From Otis tarda (Eukaryota > Chordata > Aves > Otidiformes > Otididae): a DNA stretch of 64,000 nt. The translations under genes and the position numbers were made by a program. Under the pieces are notes generated by a model, which did no database searches, was not told where the DNA came from, and saw nothing but the letters and a program-made list of their open reading frames with translations. Of this stretch, positions 45,704 through 56,529 are shown in pieces; position 1 is the stretch's first letter; the number at the start of each line of letters is the position of its first letter. The stretch lies in assembly GCA_026413225.1 (NCBI GenBank), contig CM048560.1:10930001-10994000 (forward strand). Reading direction: 5' to 3'.

Positions 45704-45815
45704 GTGGCATCTAATGTTAATGCCTTACCCGTAAGGCCTGAATCCCTGCTCTAAAAGGAGACCAGACTGATTTGACATGATTAGTTGTCATCCTGTTACG
45801 AACTATAAGACAAAA
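45704..45815 (-). mobile_element. Ancient CR1 LINE, continuation (right of provirus)
   Basis: The text resumes the antisense CR1 order exactly where the left part stopped: a TGGCATCTAATG segment, CCGTAAGGCCTGAATCCCTG, then GACTGATTTGACATGATTAG and a CATCCTGTTAC segment. The corresponding antisense CR1 text has ...ACAAGGCTTGTTACCCTG..., TTGGTTTGACATGATTTG and CCATGCTG. It decays beyond about 45815. Confidence 0.68.
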
Positions 45816-48800
45816 GTAACTCCAAATGTGTCAGAGTTCTGGTAATACATCATTCCTTTCTGTCTCATAGTTCCAGATCAGCTCCTTGATTGAGGAAGGC
45901 AGGAAAAGAGCCGAACATAGATTCTGAATGTTCAGGATCGTTAAAGCTATGTAAATATCTGGGGAGCAGCATGTGGGTTGAGCAGAAGGTTTTAGCTAAT
46001 GGTCTGTACTCTACAATGTCTGGAACCACAAAGAAGAATCTGAGTAGACGATGGTTTAAGCTACTCCAGATAGTTAAATACTTTTGAGTCAAATTGAGCT
46101 AGGCTGTATCTTTCTTCTACGTGGGTTTGAAGTGAGAGAAATCGTGTGCAAGGGCAAGCAGGATCATAACCTCTGCTTAGAGCAGTTCAAGGCTGCTAAT
46201 GAAAGCATAGAGGCTGAAAGGGGCAGCCTGTGGGTGGCTCAGTAAAGGCAACAGCAGTACAAAGTCAGGAGATGCTGAAAGCATGGAAGAGAGTGGCAAA
46301 GTCACCCTTTGTGAGGGAAAAGGACAGCTTCCAAGCTACCCAGGAAATGTTCTTTTTCTGCTGCTTGCTTTGTTGTAAAAACACAAAAGTAATGTATTGT
46401 CATTTACTTGTGGTTCCTTCCAGTAAGAAAACCTCACTGTGTGAAGCCATCATGTGGTTTCAGCAGTCCTCTGGCAAAAGGCACGCTATGTACAGCTGAG
46501 AGTATCATAGCTAAATTATATATACAGCATCAAACTGCGATGGAGAGAGAATATCAAGACTCAGTTGTAAAGATTTAGGAAAAAGCAGGAGGGTTTAGGA
46601 CAACTGCAATGTGCTGAGTGTTTGTGCATTAAAGAAAAACCTTACTTGGACAGGAATAGATAAAATAGAATATATATTCAGGAGCTGTGAATTAAAACAT
46701 AAATACAATCTGGAGAGAATAATTTTTAGGTAGTGGTTGTTGTTATGAACTTGCATCTGTAAATTAAAGACATGAAAGGAGCTTTTAAATGATTGGTTTC
46801 TCTCTGCAGCCATGGAGTTATTTCTTAGCATACAGGGCATTGCTTTGCTGCTGCTTTGACTTTTACTCTTTAGCCAGTCACCTTCCAGGCTGCTTCCTCT
46901 TAGTCGTTTCTAATAGAATGATGTTTTGATTACAGAAAATTGGTCGATACACTGCTCTAATGAAAATGCTAGACAAATGCTCCTTCTTGAAACTGACATC
47001 AGGAATGTTATACAAGACATTCTTAAATACCCTGGCAGCTGCCCCAAATGTAATGAAATAATGGAAATTAGAAGTATTGCGCTCTGTGTGGCCAGCTCAG
47101 GACTGTTTTCAGTATGTTACCCAGTTTTACTGTGAATTTCAAAAGGAATCACTTTTCCTGAATTTTTCTTGGGACGTCCTTAGACATGCTTATAATACTC
47201 AGAATGAGGAAAATGATCCTGATATTCTGAGGTACTGTTCCTTTTTTTTGGATTGCACATAATTCCTCATGCCTACATCCCTTTGTACCACATTAAATCA
47301 TTCTTCTTGAAGCAGTTTACAGTCTTCAGAAGACCATTAACTTTCCTGGTAGAAGTGCATGTGTAGGGTGAAATCCTATTCCCACTGCAGCCAGCAGTAA
47401 AATTCCCACAAACTTAAGTGGTTTGGATTTCGTGTGCAGTTTTTAGTCTTCTCTTGTATGACATTTTAGTTAATCCTGAATACATTATTAGTACAGAAGG
47501 CATCTAAATGCAGGAAAGGTAGAAGAGTAGCAATGCTGCATACGTTGTTTCACTAGCACCTTTCCATGCAAGGATCACAAAGCAGCTTATGAAAGACAGG
47601 TGAGACTCACTGCAGGATGCAAGGAATGGTTATTATTTTAATTTTTCTAAAGTGCAGAGAAAGTAGAAGGGAAGGACCTTATCTCTCTGGCTATGTGTAT
47701 GTAAATGGAAACACCATCCTGGCTTCCATGGTTACCTTTCCTTCATCCGTGTTTTTCTCACTTATTGATTCCCCGTAGCTTTGTGTATTTTCATCAGATA
47801 TTCTGAATTTGAGTTTTCCAAGATTAATATAATTTTCTTCACCTGCTTGTTAGTGCTTCAGATTCTTCCATAGTTTCTTTGTTGGAGGCTAACAAAAGTT
47901 CCTAAAGCAATTGCAGTTGTGTTGGTTTGAAGTAATAATACTCCATTCCTGTCAAAAATTAGTAGCTGTATTAAGCAAGAGTCAGCTGAACGAAAACTTA
48001 GCTCAGATTCATATGCTGTCACTTAACACTTGCTATTGGAACTCACAAGTTCTGGCTTGAGGATGAGGAGCACTGAAATGGGACTGTGGCCGCCTTGGCT
48101 GTTGGAATAGGAGGCACAGAAACCTGTTTCCACATTCTTCATTCTCCTTTTCTATTCAGCATGAACATTCTGTTCAAGAGCAGTCAGAGAGATGTGAGGG
48201 TTTTCTTATGTAGTCTGGTTTGGGTTTATTCATTACAACAGACTTGCAAAAGCTTTTCTAGCGTGCAGGGTGGCAGGAGCTTGGGCTGTGAGGGGTGGCT
48301 TGCACTGAAGCTAGAGTCACTGTGGTGCTCAATGAGAAAACCAGACGTCTTGAAAGGATGACACAGAGATGGAATAGGGCATCTACATCACTTCTGTCTT
48401 GTGATGCCCAGCTTTACTGGGCAACCTCACTCAGATGCTGCTGTTGGCACGATGCAGAGTTGGCTTAGAAAAGAAAGCCTGATAACACTTGTAGGTGTAC
48501 TGTATGGCATAGAAATCTGTTAGAAACGGATTTCCATGTGCATGATGTGATGCAAACAAGATGGTTTCTGGCATGAAAAGCCTTCAGTTGAGACATCGAA
48601 TAATTAAGAATCCTATGGCCAGAAGCTTTTGTAATAAATTACTATAAACTCATGAAAGAGTGATCTTTTTTGATTTCAGAAAAAATAAATCAACAGTATG
48701 AAGTCAGTTCTATCACAGTTTCAAACAAGAGACAGACTCCTGAAGTATTATCCACTTTCTGTAAATATCACCTATGAGCCTGTATATAAAAGGTTAAATG

Positions 48801-48948
48801 TTTGCAGACTATTACCCTTTGCCTTAAAGATCAGAGACAAATTACTATTTTTACTTTACATTCTCTTGATGAGGATAATGATAAACATCTGTCACTTTGC
48901 TGCCTAGCCAGCAATCTTATTGCAATCTGTAATTTAAACAGTGAAAGG

Positions 48949-48966
48949 AAAAAAAAAAAAAAAAAA
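48949..48966 (+). repeat. Poly-A run (18 A)
   Basis: Homopolymer, interrupted by one G and extended by seven A. No retrocopy recognised. Confidence 0.85.
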
Positions 48967-50863
48967 GAAAAAAATACAGGGACAAACTGTACTTCATATA
49001 GATAGTGAAGAAGAAAAGAAAGAGAATAGGAGTCAAATGCAGGGGAACTGGGAAAGCGGCATTTTTGGTCTACAGTTACTTCGCTAAAACCTGTGGATAT
49101 ATGATAGATATATGATTTTCCATTTATTTGGTATTTGACAGGGAAAGTTATAGCTAGTTTCTTTTCAAACATGGAGGCTAAGGAAAATACTCGATCTGCA
49201 TGGTATGATTTTTTGGCATATGCAGTTTATTAACAAAATTATTAAGGTTTATAGTGTAGTGTGTCTACTGGTGTTATAGAACTGAAAACACTACTTTCAT
49301 CAAGAGCTGTATCAGTGTCCTCTACAGTCCTAAGACTTTTAGGAAGCACTGCTAATTATTTTTAAAATCCATAGATTAGCTGATTTTACAGTAATTAATC
49401 TGTAATTAAAAATGATCTGAACTTTTGAAACTTCTTTTACAAACATACAGTGTTGTTTCTAAGTGGTACATTGGATCTTATACCTTAACAAAACTAACCT
49501 AACAAATCACAACCATCACCATTTCATTTAAACTGGACTGACCCAGGCATAGTTTATAAGGAGTAAATACGAAATGGTCTCCCTGCTAATGCTGCATGAG
49601 CATGTCCCTGCATTAGGACATGAAACTGGGAACCCCTGTTCTGAAACTGGGAATTACAAGAATGGATTTCATGCAGGGAGAAGCCTCTTTGGTGACATGT
49701 TTGAATACCTAGCTCTAATGGTCTTTCACTAATGAGTTAGCTACCAATTTCAACTGCTCAGAGAATCTGTAAAGCACTAGTGGTGTGTAAATTTTAGCGA
49801 AATGCTATATTGTAAGTGGAGTTGTGCTCATAGGGGTCTGTCTGGTATATAACTAGTTCTCGTTATTGGGTTATTCACTTTGTGCAAGTAATTTCTGTTT
49901 CTTTGTATTAGGCTTCTAGGTACCAACAGAACAGGTTTAAATTTTATAGTTCCTGCTATTATGGCTTTGGTGGTCATTTTCAGGGAGTATTATATGTCAG
50001 ATTCTGGGGAAAGGACATTGTTCTTTGTACTTTCCAGGCTGAAATTCCATTCTTTTTGCATCTTTGAGCCTTAGAAAGCAGTTTGATTTTTGCCAAAAGT
50101 CTACTGTTCTTTTTTTAGATTTTTTTTTTTTCATATATTTATTCAGGCCAGACCAAAGTAAAGTACATACCTTTTAGCTTCCAGTTAAAGTTCCTGGTAT
50201 TTTATTTAATTAGGTCAGCTGTTTGCATACAAAGAAGTTTTCTTCTGTCCAATGAAAAAGAGACCTCTAATACATAATCCAGCCTATGTTATGCCGAGCC
50301 TTGAGCACTGGAACCAATGATGCTTTAGCTGTTATCCTTCATAAATCCTTTGTTTATATAGGTGCTATTCACATCTAACAAGGTTGAGGCTAAAGTTCGG
50401 AATTTGTCACAATTGAGTCATCCTTAAATAACAAGGATGTTTTTTACCCATAGGAGGGTAAAATTTCAGATCCAGACTTACGGTGCTGCTTTCTTGCATG
50501 GGTCAAGCTGGCTGAATCTGAATGGTAAAAGATTTGGTAATAAGTATTGCAGTAAGTGATCTGAGCTGATTTCTTAGGGCTTCATTTACCATCACGTCTT
50601 CATCGGAAAACTTTCTTTAATATAAAATTACAAATTTGTGTGGAAAAATATAATGTACTTTGTGGAAAAAGGTCTTGCATTTGATATTGCATTAACCTCT
50701 AAAAGTCCAATTTTTTTGACATTAAATGGTAGTTAAACGGGCCAGTACTTCATATTTTAACCTCCAGACATTGTATGAGTTACATTGCTGGATTACTACC
50801 ATGTAAGTCCAGATTTTTTTCCCCCAATATATTTCCAGTTTACTGCAGTCTGAAAGACTTGAC

Positions 50864-50886
50864 TTTTTTTTTTTTTTTTTTTTTTT
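50864..50886 (+). repeat. DNM3: 23-T run forming the pyrimidine tract of the next exon
   Basis: Uninterrupted T run ending 11 bases before the exon at 50898, followed by cttctgtgtag. It acts as the polypyrimidine tract of that acceptor. Slippage would change the tract length. Confidence 0.9.
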
Positions 50887-50897
50887 CTTCTGTGTAG

Positions 50898-51062
50898 ACT
50901 GAAAATGATGAGAATGGCCAAGCAGACAATTTTTCAATGGACCCCCAGCTGGAGAGACAGGTGGAGACAATTCGAAATCTTGTGGATTCCTACATGTCTA
51001 TTATCAACAAATGTATCCGAGATTTGATACCAAAAACAATCATGCATCTTATGATCAACAAC
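50898..51062 (+). CDS. DNM3: Dynamin-3 exon: PH-GED linker and start of GED
   Basis: Coding exon of 165 nt, exactly 55 codons, phase 0 at both ends. It reads [20 protein letters not shown], then [19 protein letters not shown], then [16 protein letters not shown]. The second and third blocks are the first helix of the GTPase effector domain, which packs with the stalk and bundle-signalling element of dynamin and supports self-assembly-stimulated GTP hydrolysis. [11 protein letters not shown] rather than MAIVNKTVRDL favours DNM3 over DNM1. The acceptor follows a 23-T tract; the donor is aac|gtaagt. Confidence 0.96.
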
Positions 51063-54000
51063 GTAAGTAACAGCTAGGGTTCTAAATTATTTTATCATGT
51101 CTGTCAAATCTCTTATGCTCATACAAACACACCTCTTGAATTCAGCAGCAACAACAGCATGTACGGTAGAGAAGAACATGTTCCCATAAATGTGACACTC
51201 TTAGACAAAATATTCCAATCTTCTGTAGTAGTAGGAAGTTCTACAGCCTTCTGAAAGGCTGGCACACTGCCTTGGCACTTACTCCAAAATGCTAAAGACT
51301 GAATTCATTCACATCTTAATCACATTTTAAGTTATTATTTAAAGGTAATTTTTTTTTTCTGTCTTGCTTTTGATATAACAGGAAAAGGGAGTCGGGAGCT
51401 CCATCTAGGTAGTCCATGAAAGCAGCAGAGCAGAGTTGTGCTTCCTTGATTTTCAACCTTTGTCATGGTTTCTTAATGTAGTTCTTATTTTATTTGGGTT
51501 TCTTTATATTTTTGGGTTACTGTTTTCAAGGAATAAATCTAGAAGCCTTGGACACTGTTGTTTAGATAAGCAGATGTGATTGTTTGATTTATTGTGTGTG
51601 TGTGTGTCTTAGATCTGAAGATTATTTGGTTAAAGAAATGGCTTTGAGATATCATTGTTTTTCCACTGCACTATTATCTCACCCTTTGCTTCCTGGCACA
51701 GTTCAGAATGGATCTTTTGAAAACTAAGCTTAGTTATTAGCGCCACTGCTGCCATATAAATTAATAATGGAGAGCACAGCTCCTGTTAGTTATGGGTAGC
51801 AGCTTTTCTGTGAGATCATTGAACCAATCAGTTCTTAAAGTACAATATAAGGCAAATATGTTTAGAAAGTAGCATTTGCTTTTGACTCAGAGCCACCTCT
51901 AGCCTTAGTCTGATTGATTTCATTAGTCTTGTGGAATTTGTGTTGCACTTTAGAGTTAGGTGGTTGAACAGGAAATTTTAATGGGATTTCCTAGTCCCTG
52001 TAATATAAGCAGGATTTTTGCATGAGGTGAGAAATGCTCCATTAATTTCTTTAGGTTTAGGGGAGTCAGACTCCAAATAATGCTCTAGTTCATGGGTGAG
52101 TGTTCCCAAAAGCGCATGAGAACAATGGAACTGCCCTTTTTTTTTTTCCTGAAATCAGCCAATGCTCTCAGATTTATAGGGTGAGCATGTTCTCTCTGCT
52201 CTTTCCAGATCACAGCTAGAAACCTACTCCTTTGATTTAGAACAACTTCAGTGCCTGTTGGAAGGACTAATTTTTAGCTCTTATTTCATAAACTCCAGAG
52301 TTCAGTGAGCAGTTCCTTTTGAAAGTTTACATTAAATTTTCTTTCACTCACCTCCTCATATGGAATAGTTTAAGGGTCTCTGACGTGGGTGCTTTACTCA
52401 GAGGTAAAATACTTTAAGGTTTTGTACTTTCAGTCTCATCAGCTGTTACGCTGGTAAAGTCTGCCATGCTGGCTGACCATGGCACACAGAAACAACATAC
52501 TTACAGCGTCGCATACCTTTCAGTTGACCTCATAGTCCATAGCTGTATTTGGGCTTGCTAGTGAGCGAAGACCTATGCCTCAATCCTAGAATTTAAATTT
52601 GTGGCAAAGAATCAAGATGTTTTAAAGAACTGTGAAAAGTGAGACTAGAAATATTAATGCACTTTTTTTTTTCTGTGCAGCATAGGCAGCAAATACCATA
52701 TTAAAAACAATAGCTAAAATATCAATTTAAAAAAAAAATCAGTGTTATTAAAAACAGAAATAAATGCTTGAATTAAGGCTGCTAAGCCACGCCAAAAGGT
52801 TGTGCAAAGACCTGGAAAGCAGTGGAGCTGTGATGGAAGGTGGGTCCTGTTAAGTAGCGTGTGTGTTCCTTGGAGTCTCCAGAAGTCCAACCCATCCATG
52901 AGGAGTTAAGTGAAAACACCCTTCCTCTCCCTTAATGAGCATATTCTGTACTTTCTGCTTCACCATCATGTTGTCTCCAAAACTCTGGAAACAAATCGAT
53001 CCCAAGGAGTTTGTTTCCAGGACAATTGTAACCTCCCAAGTCCTCCTAGAACTTCCTTTCCACTTTGTTGGCCTGTAAATGAGCACTTGTAATTCAAGGG
53101 AAGTACCAGATTCAAATTCAGTGTACAGAACATAATTAGATGCCGTCCCTAAGCATATTTTGAGGCCTAAGCCTAGATGGTTGTATTCCAAATGCATCCC
53201 TGATTCTTCCCTTAGGGTGGATGTTGATTACCTTAAAAGAAAATACATTTACCACACAGAACTGCATTGAGTTACCATTAGCAATGGAAACATGCACAAA
53301 CAAAACACACATTTCAGAAGCTGTGTTTCATGGTGCCTAGGTATTGCAGATTATACAAAAGTGGTGGTCTTACAGTAGACAGTGTATACTCTAACTCCAA
53401 AGGACTTGGTACTACCAAACTTAAGGTTAAGGAACGGATCATGTCTGCATTTGAGGCAGTGATGTATGCTGTAATCTGTGTGCTGATGAATGAACTTGAG
53501 AGCCCGTTTTACCCCACTTGGGAGTGACAGGGCAGGCTTTGTGACATGGGTGTTTTGGATGCTTGCTGTGGTTCAACTTTGACTGCAGGTCTGATGTCTG
53601 TGAAGGAAAATGTTTCAACCCATTCCTGTGAGTCTGTTTTCTAGAAAGGAGCAAAAGCCTAAGTGAGTGTCACTTTCCTTTCCTTTTCCAAGCTGGAGAA
53701 AGTGGCTATTGTGGAAGATCTTGCTCTGTCAGTGCATCTGTTTGCAGAAGGAAGGAGGCTGATCCAAGAACCATCCTTAATGCAGCAAACCCTTCCAGAA
53801 GAGTTCAGGGAGTTACTTGAGTGCTAGTGGCAGACAGGGAACTCTCATGATAATTGTCACAGGCTGATTTTTTTCAAACAGATATTTGTGGTTTAACAAT
53901 GCTTTTACAATCGGCTCTGGCCTTAATCTAATTTTAGGATGACGACTTCTTCTTTTTTTGAAGTGATGCCATTAAAATGCTCATTTCATCAAGTAGAATG

Positions 54001-55413
54001 TGATGCTGTTTAACTACGATATCTGTTTTTAATGTGGAGTTTTTGGCAATCATGAGGAAAGTAGTGTACTCTGGCTCTTGATCAGTACCATCTACTGGAA
54101 AACAGCATGAGACTCATGGAAAATTTTTGCAGGCTTTGCTAAGAATTTGTGCATCTCCTGTCATACGTGAATGGGAAACGACAGCCAAGCCCAGGCAATA
54201 TGGTTTTGTTTCCCTGTGAGGTCTGTCCTGGCCTATTGCTAGGTGACCATAAAGGGTCCCATGCCTGTGCAGTTTGACCACTCTCAGTGACCTCATCTGA
54301 ACACAAACTTTGCCTTAATCTACCTGTCAGGTTTTAAATTGCTGTTGCTAAACTAGCTCAAGCCCATGTGCAAATGGAGCTCAGGTTTATGTAATCAGAA
54401 TCTTGGGAATGTATTATCGTCAGTATCTCCAGCTCAAAAAAGCTTTATAGAGCAAAAAGCCAGATGAGAAATAGATCAGAACAGCAACAAAAGTCTAAAA
54501 TGCGAGGATTTAGTAGGTCAGCAGTTGGTCTATTTACCACAGTCTTATTTAATCAGAGTACCTCTAGCTTTTTATCTCTCTTAATGTGGCCCAGGTTTCC
54601 ACAACCAGGGCAGGCATAGCAGGAAATCAATATAGTAAATTAGATTACTTGGAGACTTCTCTCGTCAGTTGGAATGTGTGTGGATGGGATATTTGGAATC
54701 TGACAAAGTTGTTGGAGATCAAAGACACTGTCTACAGTAGGGTAAACTGTTGCTAAGAAAATAACTAGCAGAGATGCTATAAAACCTGAAAACTCCCGTT
54801 CCTGGGGGAATTTAGTATCTGATGGTATTGCTAATGGCTGCCATTTACCTCTCAGCCCTTTAGAATTGGACCAAAATGCCAACTGACTCCTGGGAGCTGT
54901 TGGGAAGCCTGTTCAAAGTGAACTGTAAACACAGATGTCACCTTATAGACACAGGCCACTGTTAACGCCAACCATGTCCAGTGTTTCAAAGACAGACCCA
55001 AAAAAATGCCACAGAGTGTTGTGGAGTGACTGCACAAAACCATCATATCCTCACATGTGAATCGTTGTCTTAGAATGGGGCTTCATAATTGTGTTAATCC
55101 CATCTGCGTGCAGGCAGCTGCTAAAAGGTCCAGTCCATCCTTTTCCAGCTGCTCGGATCAGCCACATGTGCCAGCCTTTCCCTGGGCCACAGCTAGACCT
55201 CAGGCTGCTGCACCATCAGCTCATATGAGTTCAGCAGTTTTTAGTCCCTGATCAGACCAGTGGAATTGAAGCAAGGAGAAACAGATTAAATTGAGATATA
55301 TCTGCCTCCTGGTTCCATGGATCTCACACTGTCTTTGTTCAGTATTGTATTTTCAATAGGGGTTTTTTTGTTGTTTATTTGTTTGGTGGGGTTTTTTTTG
55401 TCTAATGAAATAG
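51063..55413 (+). other. DNM3: DNM3 intron (4.35 kb)
   Basis: From gtaagt at 51063 to gaaatag at 55413. It contains a (TG) repeat at 51593-51608 and short A/T runs. Nothing else was recognised. Confidence 0.85.
51593..51608 (+). repeat. (TG)8 microsatellite
   Basis: Perfect dinucleotide repeat within a DNM3 intron. Confidence 0.85.
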
Positions 55414-55640
55414 GTAAAAGAATTTATCAACGCAGAGCTCCTGGCTCACTTATATTCTTCTGAGGACCAAAACACTCTAATGGAGGAGTCGGCTGAACAG
55501 GCGCAGAGGCGAGATGAAATGCTGCGCATGTACCAAGCGCTGAAGGAAGCTCTAGCAATCATTGGAGATATTAGCACTAGCACTGTCTCAACGCCTGCAC
55601 CCCCTCCTGTAGACGACTCTTGGCTTCAGCAGGCCCGCAG
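55414..55640 (+). CDS. DNM3: Dynamin-3 exon: rest of GED and start of proline-rich domain
   Basis: Coding exon of 227 nt (75 codons plus 2 nt). It encodes [55 protein letters not shown], then [20 protein letters not shown]. The first three blocks complete the GTPase effector domain, including the [12 protein letters not shown] helix shared by all classical dynamins. The last starts the proline/arginine-rich domain. The exon itself begins with GTAAAAG, so care is needed not to misread its first bases as a donor; the acceptor is gaaatag. The donor is cgcag|gtaac and leaves a split Arg codon. Confidence 0.96.
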
Positions 55641-56292
55641 GTAACAATCCCTGTATCTGTTTAGCACTGAAATTTAGGACAGGCAGACATTGTCAGCATC
55701 AGGAGCTCCCTCCCTACCTATCTCTTTGGACAGATGCTCCTCCAGGTCTTTCATGATGTTTTTTAAGAGAAATCAGTATTCAATGGATATGTATGTGAAC
55801 ACCAGACGGGATATTTGCCTTGTAGAAAACTATCCAGTGGATTTATAGCTTGTCTGATGCTTCAGATAGCAGCCACTTCTGTTACCCCAGTTGTGTATCC
55901 GCATGGCCTCTTCTTGCAAGCTGTTATAGTAATTCAGCATCTCAGGCTCCATGTCCTAGAAAACCCACTTAACAGAACATTATTAGAACTCTAATATTAA
56001 AATCCATTACCTTTACCTCTTTGCTGGTATGTTTATTTCTGACTATTGTAAGGCATGCTGTCTGTGGGAAAGATAAGTATGAGACTTAAATATACATCAT
56101 GCTCTGACACTGACAGCAAAGGAAAATGCCAAGAAAAAACAATTGTCATAGGCATAAAACAGGGTTTAACTTTTGGTTAAAAATAAAAATGAATAAAAAT
56201 AAAATAAGGAAAACAAACAAAAAGAAAAACCCAAAAAACAAAACCAAAACCCCACCTTACTGAGCTTCTTAAATCTCTTGATATTTCACTAG
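55641..56292 (+). other. DNM3: DNM3 intron (652 bp)
   Basis: Short intron, gtaac to tttcactag. An A-rich, AAAAC/AAAAT-like low-complexity stretch lies at about 56170-56256. No other feature. Confidence 0.85.
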
Positions 56293-56529
56293 ATCACCTC
56301 CTCCAAGCCCCTCAACTCAGAGGAGACCTACGTTAAACAATCCCCCAACTAGACCTTTATCTGGCCGAGGACCTGCTCCTGCAATCCCATCTCCAGGCCC
56401 TCAGTCGGGTGCTCCTCCAGTCCCGTTCCGCCCAGGACCACTGCCTCCATTTCCGAGTGGCGGTGAAGCCCTTGGAGGACCTCCTCAGGTTCCCTCTCGG
56501 CCTACCCGGGCTCCTCCCAGTGTCCCAAG
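56293..56529 (+). CDS. DNM3: Dynamin-3 exon: proline/arginine-rich domain
   Basis: Coding exon of 237 nt. Its first base completes the Arg codon; then 78 codons plus 2 nt follow. It encodes [20 protein letters not shown], a [16 protein letters not shown] segment, [17 protein letters not shown] and [16 protein letters not shown]. This is the SH3-binding tail; PSRPTR corresponds to the amphiphysin-binding PSRPNR of DNM1, and PPVPFRP resembles other SH3 ligands. The tail recruits dynamin to endocytic sites and synapses. The donor is ccaag|gtaaga. Reading on into the intron gives AGG TAA, an immediate stop. The terminal exon is not in the window. Confidence 0.95.

Larger units (their letters stand above)
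15995..50897 (+). other. DNM3: DNM3 intron (34.9 kb) hosting the provirus
   Basis: Intron from gtaagt at 15995 to tgtgtag at 50897. From left to right it holds: a T-rich/G-run tract (19268-19344), several poly-A/T runs, a receptor-like palindrome (30437-30458), a CAG-containing CpG-richer patch (about 32760-32935), a tRNA-derived SINE fossil (33638-33706), an ancient CR1 split by the provirus (about 37780-38676 and 45704-45815), and the provirus itself (38677-45698). About 7 kb of its length is the insertion. The remaining stretches show only short chance open frames. Confidence 0.85.

Noticed and set aside
49622..49656. Short direct repeat (tgaaactgggaa twice)
   Set aside because: A two-copy repeat of 12 bases is easily chance and has no associated element.
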